From: Bacteroidaceae bacterium
Lineage (GTDB): Bacteria > Bacteroidota > Bacteroidia > Bacteroidales > Bacteroidaceae
Assembly: GCA_017615125.1 (NCBI GenBank)
Contig: JAGAAS010000085.1
Location: 1 to 35,509, forward strand
Reading direction: 5' to 3'
DNA length: 35,509 nt
Shown: piece by piece, positions 6,186 through 15,367 of the stretch
Layout: each line of letters opens with the position of its first letter
Numbering within the stretch: the first letter of the stretch is position 1
Position numbers and translations under genes: made by a program
The notes under the pieces: generated by a model
The model's input: only the letters and a program-made list of their open reading frames with translations
Told to the model about the DNA's origin: nothing
Database searches by the model: none

Positions 6186-8279
6186 ATGAAACGCTTCCGG
6201 CGACTCCTCCTGCTGACTCTCTGCCTTTGGATAGCATCCAGCGGCAGGGCTCAGTTCGTCTCGTGGGATTCCTTCCTGGAGCAGCAGGCTCACAACGACG
6301 AGGCTGGCGAGGCTTCCTTCTGGGAGAACTTCGCCGAGGAGGCCTCGTACCTGCACGACAACCCCATCAACATCAATGCCAGCACGAAGGAACAGCTGGA
6401 ACAGCTCCCTTTCCTCTCGCCCAAGCAAGTTGAGGATATCCTCTTTTATATCGACTATTATGGCCCCCTCCACACGGTGGGAGAGCTCATGCTGATATCG
6501 TCCCTCGACTATGATACCCGGCAGGCGCTCTCCTTCTTTGTCACCTTCGGCGAGAAGCCTGTCGCGCGAGAGAATCCTACCCTTCACGACCTTCTCACGA
6601 AGGGGAAGCAGTCGCTCATCACGCGGCTCTCCCTTCCCTTCTACACGCGCGACGGATATCAGCCCTTCACGCTTCAGGAGTGGGAGAAGGCCCCCTCGCG
6701 GCACTACTGGGGAAACAAGCTCTATCAGGTCACCCGCTACAGCTACCAGTTCGGGCAGCACGTCTTCGCGGGATTGACGGGAGAGAAGGATGCGGGAGAG
6801 CCTTTCTTCACTCGGGGCTACGACAAGATGCTCGGCACGAGGGGCTACGACTACTACTCGGGGTATGTGCAACTCAAAGACATCGCCTGGCTCCGCAACC
6901 TGACGCTGGGGTGCTACCGGCTCTCCTTCGGGCAAGGGCTTGTCGTCAACAACAACTTCTCGCTCGGGAAGAATGCCGCGCTGAGCAATCTGGAACGCTC
7001 GACGACAGCAGACCCCATCCATCGGCACGGAGGAACAAACGAAACGGACTTCCTTCGCGGCATAGCTGCAACAGTTAAGTTGGGCGATTTCGAGCTGACG
7101 GGATATGGGTCCTATCGTCATTACGACGCCACACTCAAGAACGATTCCGTCTCCACATTCCTCTCCTCTGGCTTGCACAGGACGTCTCTGGAGATGGAGA
7201 AGCACGGAAACGTCGCAGGAGTGCTTGCCGGAGGGCATCTTAAATACAGCTGGAACGGGCTCCATACGGGCTTGACGGCACTTTACCAGCGATTCGATCA
7301 TCCGCTTGCCTCTTCCTCCCAGGCATACAGACAGTACTATCCGCAGGGAAGCACCTTCTTCAACGTCGGAGCGGATTATGCCTTCTATCGCCCTTCTTTC
7401 TCGTTTCTGGGAGAGACAGCCGTGAGCGGCAACGGAGGATGGGCGACGCTCAACACGCTGCGCGTCAACCTTGTAGAAAAGACCTACTTGACTCTCTTGC
7501 AGCGACATTACGCTGCCGACTACTGGGGCTTGCAGGCGAATGCCTTCAGCGAAGGGAGCGAAGTGAGGAACGAAGAGGGCGTGTACATAGGGGCTGACGT
7601 GCAGCGCTTCCGTCATTGGCGACTCTCCGCCTACGCCGATTTCTTCCGCTTCCCCTGGGAGCGATACCGCGTCGCCAGCCCTTCAAAAGGCATCGACGTG
7701 ATGTCCTCAGCCACCTACTCGCCTAATGAAGAATGGAGCCTGCAAGCCCGCTACCGCTGCAAGACGAAAGAGCGCGACGTAGCGTCGGCCTACAGGGAGG
7801 TGTGGGGAGGAGGTCTCTTCCGGGAGGTTACGCAGCGCATACGCCTGCGTGCAGGTGTCAGGCTATCAGGCGATTGGTCTGCACAGGCTGCTGCCGACTA
7901 CTGTCAGGTGAACGCAGAAACCATCGACTACGGCGTGAGGACGGCGCTTCGCATCTCCTTCTCTCCCCAGCCCGTTTCCAAAGCGAGCAAGCCCTTCCGC
8001 ATCAGTTCCGAGACTTCCTGGTTCCACACAACCGGCTATGCCGCACGCATCTACAGCTACGAGCACGGACTCCCCTATTCGTACGGCTACCGCTCGTTCT
8101 ACGGGAAAGGGCTCCGCAGCACCTTGCTGGCCGACGTCACCCTCCTCCCTAGGCTCACGTGCAGCTTCTGGGCAACCGCCACACGCTACTTCGACCGAAG
8201 CGAGATAGGCAGCGGGGCGGAGCGAATCCCGCAGAATCACGCCGAGGAGCTCTCCCTGCAGCTGCAGTACAAGTTTTGA
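6186..8279 (+). CDS. Helix-hairpin-helix outer-membrane-like protein
   Basis: 697-residue Bacteroidetes protein. It has a signal peptide (MKRFRRLLLLTLCLWIASS to GRAQ), then a ComEA/GspK-like helix-hairpin-helix region (about residues 60-115: NPININASTKEQLEQLPFLS, then DILFYIDYYG and a second HHH). The long C-terminal part is rich in alternating aromatic beta strands (GYVQLKDIAWLRNL, LSAYADFFRFPWERY) and ends in LSLQLQYKF, a terminal aromatic typical of outer-membrane barrels. The function is not established. The ATG at 6186 is chosen because the promoter box ends 4 nt before it. Confidence 0.82.
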   Translation: MKRFRRLLLLTLCLWIASSGRAQFVSWDSFLEQQAHNDEAGEASFWENFAEEASYLHDNPININASTKEQLEQLPFLSPKQVEDILFYIDYYGPLHTVGELMLISSLDYDTRQALSFFVTFGEKPVARENPTLHDLLTKGKQSLITRLSLPFYTRDGYQPFTLQEWEKAPSRHYWGNKLYQVTRYSYQFGQHVFAGLTGEKDAGEPFFTRGYDKMLGTRGYDYYSGYVQLKDIAWLRNLTLGCYRLSFGQGLVVNNNFSLGKNAALSNLERSTTADPIHRHGGTNETDFLRGIAATVKLGDFELTGYGSYRHYDATLKNDSVSTFLSSGLHRTSLEMEKHGNVAGVLAGGHLKYSWNGLHTGLTALYQRFDHPLASSSQAYRQYYPQGSTFFNVGADYAFYRPSFSFLGETAVSGNGGWATLNTLRVNLVEKTYLTLLQRHYAADYWGLQANAFSEGSEVRNEEGVYIGADVQRFRHWRLSAYADFFRFPWERYRVASPSKGIDVMSSATYSPNEEWSLQARYRCKTKERDVASAYREVWGGGLFREVTQRIRLRAGVRLSGDWSAQAAADYCQVNAETIDYGVRTALRISFSPQPVSKASKPFRISSETSWFHTTGYAARIYSYEHGLPYSYGYRSFYGKGLRSTLLADVTLLPRLTCSFWATATRYFDRSEIGSGAERIPQNHAEELSLQLQYKF

Positions 8280-8373
8280 AACACAGCACGCTACTCAGCG
8301 AAAAAACTTTTCCCAGTACGTGATTGCGGAAAATATATTTCGGAAGTGAGGGGAGAGTTTCGCGAGAAATGTG

Positions 8374-8381
8374 TATCTTCG
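8374..8381 (+). promoter_or_regulatory. Possible -7 box of the radical SAM gene
   Basis: TATCTTCG, one base from TAnnTTTG, 20 nt before the ATG at 8402. No TTTG at the right distance upstream. The preceding 90 bp hold nothing else recognisable. Confidence 0.35.
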
Positions 8382-8401
8382 CAGCGAAAACCCACATCGC
8401 T

Positions 8402-9181
8402 ATGTCAACCGTCATTTATCCTTCTCCCATCTTCGGGCCCATCCACAGCCGCCGGCTGGGCGTCTCGCTGGGCATCAACCTGCTGCCGGGCGACGGAAAG
8501 ATCTGTTCGTTCGACTGCCCCTACTGCGAGTGCGGGCTTGACTGCGAGCATCCCTCGCACCAGCGCTATCCCTCGCGCAAGGAGGTGAGAGAAGCCCTCG
8601 AGGCACGCCTGCAGACGATGCTCCGCGAAGGGCCCAAACCCGATGTCCTTACCTTCGCAGGCAACGGAGAGCCTACCTGCCACCCGCGATTTCCCGAAAT
8701 CATCGACGACACGATAGCGTTGCGCGACACGTATTTCCCTGAGGCACAGGTGAGTGTGCTGAGCAACGCCACGCAGATTCTTCGACAGAGCGTGTTCGAC
8801 GCCCTCATGCGCGTTGACAACAACATCCTCAAGCTCGACACCATCAGCCCCGCTTACATCCAGCGCATCAACCGCCCCGCAGGGCGCTACAACGTTGACG
8901 CGCTCATCCGACGCATGAAAGAGTTCCAAGGGCATTGCATCATACAGACAATGTTTATGAAAGGGACTGATTTTCAGGGAGTCAGCGTCGACAACACAGG
9001 CAACGAGTTTGTCCTCCCCTGGCTCGATGCCGTCAAGGAGATAGCTCCGCAGAAGGTGATGATCTACACTATCGACAGGGAAACGCCCTGCCCCACGCTG
9101 CAGAAAGCCTCGCACGAGGAACTCGACCGCATCAAAGCACTCATTGAAGCTTGCGGCATAGAAGCCTCCGCTTCGTATTGA
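8402..9181 (+). CDS. Radical SAM protein (COG0731-like Fe-S oxidoreductase)
   Basis: 259-residue radical SAM enzyme. The cluster ligands are CSFDCPYC (Cys35, 39 and 42, the C-x3-C-x2-C motif). FAGNGEPTCHP is the GGE-like motif. SNAT and KLDTISPAYIQRINRPAG fit the COG0731 group, which is related to TYW1-like tRNA enzymes, but the substrate here is unknown. The ATG at 8402 is preferred over in-frame starts at 8369 and 8324 because the -7-like box at 8374-8381 lies between them. It stands alone. Confidence 0.82.
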   Translation: MSTVIYPSPIFGPIHSRRLGVSLGINLLPGDGKICSFDCPYCECGLDCEHPSHQRYPSRKEVREALEARLQTMLREGPKPDVLTFAGNGEPTCHPRFPEIIDDTIALRDTYFPEAQVSVLSNATQILRQSVFDALMRVDNNILKLDTISPAYIQRINRPAGRYNVDALIRRMKEFQGHCIIQTMFMKGTDFQGVSVDNTGNEFVLPWLDAVKEIAPQKVMIYTIDRETPCPTLQKASHEELDRIKALIEACGIEASASY

Positions 9182-9235
9182 CAACGATTTTACTCGTATT
9201 GAAAAAGCCCCCACACGCATGTTTGAGCCATCCAA

Positions 9236-9323
9236 AATTTTCCCTTCTCGAAAAAAATTTTTTCTTTCTTCATACGGCGAGATTCTTTCTTCATAATTTT
9301 TTATTCCTTCTTCATAATTTCAT
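9236..9323. repeat. 21-bp tandem repeats, family A (intergenic copy)
   Basis: CTTCAT recurs at 9268, 9289 and 9310, exactly 21 bp apart, inside an A/T-rich unit read on the minus strand as ATGAAGAAAGAA plus an AT-rich tail. One unit carries the variant tail TCTCGCCGT. Related tracts lie at 22838-22880 and, in frame, at the start of the M48 peptidase gene (33920-34050). It occupies the leader region of the C1 peptidase gene. Confidence 0.8.
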
Positions 9324-9408
9324 GCGAAGGAAAAAGCATCCTGGATTCCGTCTCAGCCTCAGCGAAAACAGAACATTTTTGACTATCAACCATCAAAATA
9401 ATCAACCT

Positions 9409-10785
9409 ATGAAAAAACATCTCTTCACGGCAGCCTTGCTGCTGCTCACAACCCAGCTTGTGTGTGCCCAGAGCCTCACCCCCGAGCTGCTCAGCCGCAT
9501 CCAGGCAGCGCAGACGACAACCCCCGGCGACAAGGTCATCCGAAACGCGCTTGCCGCAGGCGACATCCAGAACATCGCCGTCAACCAAAGCAATCAGGGG
9601 GAACTGGACACCTACTTCACCTACAGCGTGCCCACGAAAGGAATTACCGACCAGAAGGGCTCGGGGCGCTGCTGGATGTTCACAGGACTGAACGTCCTTC
9701 GCAGCCAGATGATCCGTCAGCACCATCTGGAGGGAATGGAGTTCTCGCAAGTGTACCTCTTCTTCTATGATCAGCTGGAGAAGTCGAACCTCTTCCTCCA
9801 AGCAGTCATCGACACCCGCACACGCCCGATGGAGGACAAGACGGTAGAATGGCTCTTCAAGAACCCCCTCAGCGACGGAGGCACGTTCACAGGCATTGCC
9901 GACCTGACAGCCAAATACGGCGTCGTACCCGCGGGAGTGATGCCCGAGACCTATGCCTCGAACAACACGAGCCGCTTCACAAGCTTCCTCAAACGGAAAC
10001 TGCGCGAAGACGGCATGCGTCTCCGGAAAGCTGGGAAGAAAGACAACCTGCAGGCGATGAAGGAAGAGATGCTCGTCGAGATCTATCACATGCTGGCGCT
10101 AGGATTCGGCGAACCCGTCAAATCCTTCAAGTGGGCACCCAAGGACAAAGACGGGAAGTACACCTCAGAGCCGAAGGAATATACGCCGAAGGAGTTCTAC
10201 GACACATTCCTGGGGAACGACCTGCAGAACGGCTACATCATGCTCATGAACGACCCAACGCACGAGTACTGGAAGACATACGAGATTGAATATGACCGAC
10301 ATACGTACGACGGGCACAACTGGCGATATCTGAACCTTCCGCTCGACGACATCAAGGAAATGGCTGTCGCAAGCATCAAGGACTCGACAGCGCTCTACTT
10401 CTCGTGCGACGTGGGCAAGGAGCTCGATCGCAGCAGGGGATTGCTTGACTTGAACAACTTCGACTACGGCAGCATCTTCGGGACAACCTTCGGCATGAAC
10501 AAGGAAGAGCGCATACGCACATTCGACAGCGGCTCCACACACGCGATGACTCTCAAGTCCGTGCGCATTGAAGACGGAAAGCCCACGATGTGGGAGGTGG
10601 AGAACAGCTGGGGCGCCGAGTCGGGGCGAAAAGGGTTCCTCATCATGACCGACGAGTGGTTCGACGCCTACATGTTCCGCCTTGTGGTGGAAAAGAAATA
10701 CGCACCAGAGAAGGTGCTCAAGGCCTACGAACAAAAGGCAACCCTGCTCCCGTGCTGGGACCCTATGTTCACAGCGGAGGAATAG
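9409..10785 (+). CDS. Secreted C1 cysteine peptidase (bleomycin hydrolase / PepC-like)
   Basis: 458-residue papain-fold peptidase of family C1B. A signal peptide, MKKHLFTAALLLLTTQLVCA, predicts export, unlike the classical cytoplasmic PepC. The catalytic triad is visible: QKGSGRCW (Cys88), STHAMT (His378) and VENSWG (Asn399). The length matches bleomycin hydrolases. The likely role is aminopeptidase-type trimming of peptides in the periplasm. A longer frame to 9151 runs through the 21-bp repeats and is not credible. A strong bidirectional terminator follows. Confidence 0.9.
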   Translation: MKKHLFTAALLLLTTQLVCAQSLTPELLSRIQAAQTTTPGDKVIRNALAAGDIQNIAVNQSNQGELDTYFTYSVPTKGITDQKGSGRCWMFTGLNVLRSQMIRQHHLEGMEFSQVYLFFYDQLEKSNLFLQAVIDTRTRPMEDKTVEWLFKNPLSDGGTFTGIADLTAKYGVVPAGVMPETYASNNTSRFTSFLKRKLREDGMRLRKAGKKDNLQAMKEEMLVEIYHMLALGFGEPVKSFKWAPKDKDGKYTSEPKEYTPKEFYDTFLGNDLQNGYIMLMNDPTHEYWKTYEIEYDRHTYDGHNWRYLNLPLDDIKEMAVASIKDSTALYFSCDVGKELDRSRGLLDLNNFDYGSIFGTTFGMNKEERIRTFDSGSTHAMTLKSVRIEDGKPTMWEVENSWGAESGRKGFLIMTDEWFDAYMFRLVVEKKYAPEKVLKAYEQKATLLPCWDPMFTAEE

Positions 10786-10835
10786 CATAGGAAGAGACAC
10801 GACTTCCCCTCTTTTTCATCAAGGAGGAGCACCAC

Positions 10836-10872
10836 AAAAATCCCCGATTTCATCGATGAAAACGGGGATTTT
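10836..10872. terminator. Bidirectional terminator between peptidase and GH43 genes
   Basis: AAAATCCCCG pairs with CGGGGATTTT, and the loop itself holds TTTCAT-CG-ATGAAA, so almost the whole 36 bases form one hairpin. A runs before it and T runs after it serve the convergent genes on both strands. Confidence 0.9.
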
Positions 10873-10892
10873 CGCATATTGTCTCTTTCGCT

Positions 10893-11927
10893 TTACTCCG
10901 CATCGGAGCCCTTCGTCATCTTCACAGGTTTGATGAATCCGTCGGCATCGAACTCCAGCTTGTCGATGCAGACCTGCCGCTCGTTCGCCCGGACACGTCC
11001 CAGAGGACGACGATGATAGACGATGTAATAGTCGTGCGTGCGAGGATGACGGATGACGGAGTGATGCCCCGCTCCCGTTGCCACAGTCGAATCCTGCTCC
11101 AGAATCGTTCCCACACGGTTGAAGGGACCGAAAGGAGAGTCGGCAATAGCATACGCTACGTGGTAGTCGGGCCCTGTCCATCCCCCTTCAGACCACATGA
11201 AGTAATACTTTCCCTTCCGCTTCAGCATGAACGGACCCTCGACGTAGCCCTTCGGGGTGACCTCCTTGAACATGTCGCCGTCGTCGAACGCTATCTGCTG
11301 CGTTAAGTCATCCGACAGGCGCACCATATTGCAATGACGCCAGCCTCCGTAATACATGTACCAGCTTCCGTCATCGTCGCGGAACACATACTGGTCAATG
11401 GGTTGCGCGCCGTTTACGATCTGCCCGATAAGCGGATGTCCCAGCACATCGCGGAAAGGCCCTTCCGGCTTATCGGCAATAGCAACACCGATGCCCCCTG
11501 TCTGCTCGTTGTTCTGAATGTCATTCCCCGAAAAGAACAGATAGTATTTTCCTTTATTCTTCACGATAGCGGGAGCCCACATCGCATAGCTCACCCAAGG
11601 AACATTCTCCACCGACAACACAGCAGGATGCTTTGTCCAATGAACAAGGTCCTTCGACGAGAAGGCATCGATATGCGTCTGCAGGTTATACTCCTGATTC
11701 CAGGCGGGAGTCGTGCGCTGCAAATCCTTCGCATAGCGCAACGTATCATCGCCCCACAGGAGTGACAAGGTCGGATAAATCCAGACTTCCCCATTAAACA
11801 CGATGCCTTCGGGGTCGGCATACCATCCGGGAATGACAGGATTGCTGATCTGTACCTTTGTACAGGAGAAGAGAGCTGCCGACATCAGCCATACGGCAAG
11901 AAAAATCTTGGGAAAGGGGAGTTTCAT
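10893..11927 (-). CDS. Glycoside hydrolase family 43 lipoprotein
   Basis: 344-residue five-bladed beta-propeller glycosidase (arabinofuranosidase/xylosidase-type family). Signal peptide with lipobox AALFSC (Cys22) predicts a lipoprotein. Expected catalytic residues are Asp38 (WYADPEG, general base), Asp178 (PIDQYVF) and Glu230 (VEGPFML, general acid). The start at 11927 puts the signal peptide at the N-terminus; in-frame ATGs at 11945 and 11963 are possible, the latter overlapping the SDR gene. It is last in the operon argS, rnhA, SDR, GH43. The exact linkage cut cannot be read from sequence. Confidence 0.88.
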   Translation of the reverse strand: MKLPFPKIFLAVWLMSAALFSCTKVQISNPVIPGWYADPEGIVFNGEVWIYPTLSLLWGDDTLRYAKDLQRTTPAWNQEYNLQTHIDAFSSKDLVHWTKHPAVLSVENVPWVSYAMWAPAIVKNKGKYYLFFSGNDIQNNEQTGGIGVAIADKPEGPFRDVLGHPLIGQIVNGAQPIDQYVFRDDDGSWYMYYGGWRHCNMVRLSDDLTQQIAFDDGDMFKEVTPKGYVEGPFMLKRKGKYYFMWSEGGWTGPDYHVAYAIADSPFGPFNRVGTILEQDSTVATGAGHHSVIRHPRTHDYYIVYHRRPLGRVRANERQVCIDKLEFDADGFIKPVKMTKGSDAE

Positions 11928-11946
11928 TCGCGTATTGGTAAGCATT

Positions 11947-12762
11947 TTACATTGCAAAGACATTGAATCCGCCGTCGACGACAGCTACCGTACCCGTCAC
12001 GAAACGAGAGGCATCGGAGATGAGGTAGTGAATGGTTCCGCACAGCTCCTCGGGCGTTCCAAAGCGTCCGAAAGGTGTCTGACGGATTACTGCCTCACCG
12101 CGTGCCGTAAGCGAACCGTCGGGGTTGGTAAGGAGAGCCCTGTTCTGCTCCGCAAGGAAGAATCCCGGGGCGATAGCGTTCACACGGATACCCTCGCCGA
12201 ATTTCGTAGCTACCTCCGTAGCCATATAGGCCGTGAAGTTGCTGATGCCTGCCTTCGCTGCAGCATATCCGCACACGCGTGTCATCGGGCGGAAAGCAGC
12301 CATCGACGAGAAGTTGACGATAGCGCCCTTCTTCTGCTCTACCATCGGGCGCAAGAAGACCTGCGTCGGGATGACCGTACCCGTGAGGTTCAGGTTGAGC
12401 ACCGTTTGGAACTCCTCAGCTCTCAAGTCGAAGAACGTGCCGTCGGGAGCAATCGTTGCGCCCTTCATGTTGCCTCCTGCGGCGTTCAGCAGCGCATCCA
12501 CACGCCCGTAGCGCGCCAGCACATCGGCACAATTCTGTTCCACAACCTCCTGGTTCATCACATCCGTAACCAGGAAACAAGCCTCTCCGCCCGCTTCCAC
12601 AATAGCCTTCACGATGGATTCACCTACTTCCTTTTTCCTTCCGAGGATAACGACCTTTGCGCCTTCCGACGCCAGATAGCGTGCTATCTCCCTGCCCAGG
12701 ACTCCCGTTCCGCCGGTGATAACGACAACACGCCCGCTAATATCAAACAAACTGTTTTTCAT
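11947..12762 (-). CDS. SDR-family oxidoreductase (possible D-mannonate oxidoreductase)
   Basis: 271-residue classical short-chain dehydrogenase. The cofactor loop is TGGTGVLG (16-23), then NAAGG (about 93), and the catalytic Ser/Tyr/Lys are in FSSMAA and YAAAK (Tyr166, Lys170). The segment APGFFLAEQNRALL and the C-terminal VVDGGFN resemble fructuronate/mannonate oxidoreductases of the SDR type in Bacteroidetes. Placement beside a GH43 gene fits a uronate or pentose pathway, but the substrate is an inference. It begins 6 nt after the rnhA stop. Confidence 0.82.
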   Translation of the reverse strand: MKNSLFDISGRVVVITGGTGVLGREIARYLASEGAKVVILGRKKEVGESIVKAIVEAGGEACFLVTDVMNQEVVEQNCADVLARYGRVDALLNAAGGNMKGATIAPDGTFFDLRAEEFQTVLNLNLTGTVIPTQVFLRPMVEQKKGAIVNFSSMAAFRPMTRVCGYAAAKAGISNFTAYMATEVATKFGEGIRVNAIAPGFFLAEQNRALLTNPDGSLTARGEAVIRQTPFGRFGTPEELCGTIHYLISDASRFVTGTVAVVDGGFNVFAM

Positions 12763-12768
12763 ATCTTT

Positions 12769-13407
12769 TTATTTTCGTCCAAAATCTGCCGGAATCTCAC
12801 CCCACTCTTCCGTTTCCCATTTGAAAAGCGGAGCGCGGGAAGGATGAACGGAGAGCCATTGCTCGGCACGGGCAATCAACTGATACAGGCTCTCGGTCCG
12901 TGCGTCGCGCACGAGCCGGGTCTTGCATTTCCCTTCGTTTATCCATTTGATGGCATTGCGACTGTCGCTATAGACCGTCATATCCTGCCAGCCGTTCTTC
13001 TCTATGAGAGCCATCGCATGAACGATAGCCAGAAACTCGCCTATATTATTCGTGCCGTACACGGGGCCGAAATGAAACAGCTCCTGTCCTGTCGGCAGAT
13101 AGACTCCTCTGTATTCCATTTGTCCGGGATTACCGCTACAGGCGGCATCCACCGCCATCACATTGGCGTTCTTTATCTCTTCGGGAACAGCACGCTGCAC
13201 ACCCGAAGGTTCTCCTTCCTGTTTCTTCCGTCGGGAGATGTAGTCATCCGGCGAAGAAGCATAGGCACGTTCCGCCTCCTCACGCGTAGCAAAGCTCTTG
13301 AAGCGGGCACCATCCACACCTTTCACCTGACGCTCACATTCGCGCCAGGAAGTGAAGACCCCCGTTTGGAGTCCATTCCACACCACGTAGAACTTCTGCT
13401 TTGCCAT
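12769..13407 (-). CDS. rnhA: Ribonuclease HI with N-terminal viroplasmin domain
   Basis: 212 residues. The N-terminal 45-50 residues (KFYVVWNGLQTGVFTSWREC, then FKSFATREEAERAY) form a caulimovirus-viroplasmin/RHBD domain that binds RNA-DNA hybrids. The RNase H domain follows from about residue 78, with the catalytic acids in AVDAAC, NIGEFLA and YSDSRN. It removes RNA from hybrids in the cytoplasm. It lies 12 nt after argS and 6 nt before the SDR gene in one operon. Confidence 0.9.
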   Translation of the reverse strand: MAKQKFYVVWNGLQTGVFTSWRECERQVKGVDGARFKSFATREEAERAYASSPDDYISRRKKQEGEPSGVQRAVPEEIKNANVMAVDAACSGNPGQMEYRGVYLPTGQELFHFGPVYGTNNIGEFLAIVHAMALIEKNGWQDMTVYSDSRNAIKWINEGKCKTRLVRDARTESLYQLIARAEQWLSVHPSRAPLFKWETEEWGEIPADFGRK

Positions 13408-13419
13408 CTGCGCTTTGTG

Positions 13420-15255
13420 TTACATCCGCTCAGGAACCTCTATGCCCAGAAGCCCCATTCCGATGCGTATCACCTTTGCTACGTTTGCTGCCAGCACAAG
13501 GCGGTACGAACGCAACTCCTCTGTTGCCGCATTCAGGATGCTGATGTCGTGATAGAACTGGTTGAACGCTTTTACCAGCTCATATACATAGTTGGCGATA
13601 GCCGACGGGCTGTAGTCGGTGCCAGCCTGAGCGACGACTGCCGGGAACTCCGAGAGCTTCTGTATGAGCTCCAGCTCCTTGTCGTCCATCGCAAATGTTC
13701 CCTTGGGAATAGCTATCGCATAGTGCTCCGACTCGGCCTTGCGGAGAATGGAGCGGATGCGGGCGTAGGTGTACTGAATGAAAGGTCCTGTGTTGCCGTT
13801 GAAGTCAATGGATTCCTTCGGGTTGAAGAGCATGTTCTTGCGTGCGTCCACCTTCAGGATGAAGTACTTCAGGGCGCCCAGGCCTACGATGCGGGCAATC
13901 TCTTCCGACTCGGTTTCCGTCAGGCCGTCCTGCTTGCCCAGCTCCCTGGAAATATCGCGAGCCGTGCTTATCATCTCCTCGATGAGGTCGTCGGCGTCGA
14001 CCACCGTTCCCTCGCGGCTCTTCATCTTACCTTCCGGCAGCTCCACCATTCCGTACGAGAAGTGCACGAGGCTCTTGCCCCACTCGAAGCCCAGCTTGTC
14101 GAGCAGGATGGAGAGCACCTGGAAGTGGTAGTTCTGCTCGTTGCCCACCACATAGATCATCTTATCGATGGGATAGTCGCGGAAGCGGAGCTTGGCTGTG
14201 CCGATGTCCTGCGTCATATAAACCGAGGTGCCGTCCTTGCGCAGGAGCAGCTTCTGATCCAGCCCCTCGGGCGTAAGGTCTGCCCACACGGAGCCGTCCT
14301 CCTTCTTGTAGAAGAGTCCTTTCTCCAATCCCTCCAGCACCTTCTCCTTGCCTTCGAGATAGGTGTTGGATTCGTAGTAGATCTTGTCGAAGTCGACGCC
14401 GAGCTTGCGGTAGGTCTCGTCGAAGCCGGCATAGACCCAGCCGTTCATCTTCTCCCACAGCGCGCGTACCTCAGGGTCGCCCTGCTCCCACTTGAGCAGC
14501 ATGGCGCGAGCTTCCTGCATGAGCGGGGATTTGGCCTCTGCCGCAGCCTTGCGGGCTTCGGCCTGCTTCTCCTCGTCGGCATCGACGATGGCCAGCACCT
14601 CGGGGTCGTGCTCCAGGATGTCCTTGACCTCAGCGCGGAAGTGTTTGTCGAAGGCCACATAGTAGTCGCCCACCAGATGGTCGCCCTTCTTGCCGGAGGA
14701 CTCGGGGGTCTCGCCGTTGCCGTACTTCATCCAGGCAAGCATCGACTTACAGATGTGGATGCCTCTGTCGTTGACGATATTCGTCTTCACCACCCGGTTG
14801 CCGTTTGCCGCAACGATGTTGGCTAGGGCAAAGCCCAGCAGGTTGTTGCGGACATGCCCGAGGTGAAGGGGCTTGTTGGTATTGGGCGATGAATACTCTA
14901 TCATGACCAATGGGGATGTCTCGTCGGCTTTCTTCGTGCCGAAGGCCTCGTCCTCGTCGATGCTTGTCAGCAGCTCGAGCCAGCCCGTCGGCGAAATGGT
15001 GATGTTGAGGAATCCCTTTATCACATTGTACCCTGCCACGAGCGGCTCTTTCTCCTTGAGCCAGGCTCCTATCTCCTGCGCCGTCTGCTCTGGGTTCTTG
15101 CGCGAGATACGCAACAGGGGGAAGGTGACGAGGGTGAGGTGTCCCTCAAATTCCTTCTTCGTCTTTTGCAGTTGGATCACCGACGGATCTACTTCCGCAT
15201 CATACAAGGCCTTGACGGCACAGACAACGCTATTTGTTAGTTTTTGTTCAATCAT
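13420..15255 (-). CDS. argS: Arginyl-tRNA synthetase
   Basis: 611-residue class I synthetase charging tRNA-Arg. Signature SSPNTNKPLHLGHVRNN contains the HIGH-type motif (HLGH), and the KMSKS-like loop is EGKMKSREG. An N-terminal Add-1 domain and a C-terminal anticodon-binding helical domain ending GIEVPERM are present. The ATG at 15255 is used; a TTG just before it is unlikely to be the start. It is first in the operon and is divergent from the rhomboid pair. Confidence 0.96.
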   Translation of the reverse strand: MIEQKLTNSVVCAVKALYDAEVDPSVIQLQKTKKEFEGHLTLVTFPLLRISRKNPEQTAQEIGAWLKEKEPLVAGYNVIKGFLNITISPTGWLELLTSIDEDEAFGTKKADETSPLVMIEYSSPNTNKPLHLGHVRNNLLGFALANIVAANGNRVVKTNIVNDRGIHICKSMLAWMKYGNGETPESSGKKGDHLVGDYYVAFDKHFRAEVKDILEHDPEVLAIVDADEEKQAEARKAAAEAKSPLMQEARAMLLKWEQGDPEVRALWEKMNGWVYAGFDETYRKLGVDFDKIYYESNTYLEGKEKVLEGLEKGLFYKKEDGSVWADLTPEGLDQKLLLRKDGTSVYMTQDIGTAKLRFRDYPIDKMIYVVGNEQNYHFQVLSILLDKLGFEWGKSLVHFSYGMVELPEGKMKSREGTVVDADDLIEEMISTARDISRELGKQDGLTETESEEIARIVGLGALKYFILKVDARKNMLFNPKESIDFNGNTGPFIQYTYARIRSILRKAESEHYAIAIPKGTFAMDDKELELIQKLSEFPAVVAQAGTDYSPSAIANYVYELVKAFNQFYHDISILNAATEELRSYRLVLAANVAKVIRIGMGLLGIEVPERM

Positions 15256-15283
15256 CAATTCGTATAATTAGTTAATTTGGGTG

Positions 15284-15291
15284 CAAAAATA
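15284..15291 (-). promoter_or_regulatory. -7 box of the argS operon
   Basis: TATTTTTG on the minus strand, 28 nt before the argS ATG. No clear -33 TTTG at standard spacing. Confidence 0.5.
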
Positions 15292-15334
15292 ATAAAAAAG
15301 GAAGAGAGAAGAAGGAAAAAGGGAAAATAATACC

Positions 15335-15342
15335 TACTTTTG
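15335..15342 (+). promoter_or_regulatory. -7 box of the rhomboid operon
   Basis: TACTTTTG, 25 nt before the first rhomboid ATG. It is divergent from the argS box about 45 bp away. The -33 element is not clear. Confidence 0.5.
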
Positions 15343-15367
15343 CACTCCCATTCCATCTGCCCGCGAT

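Noticed and set aside
11803-14826. 1007-codon open frame on the plus strand opposite argS, rnhA and the SDR gene
   Set aside because: It is the antisense shadow of three well-supported genes; GC-rich codon use removes stops. No family motif is present.
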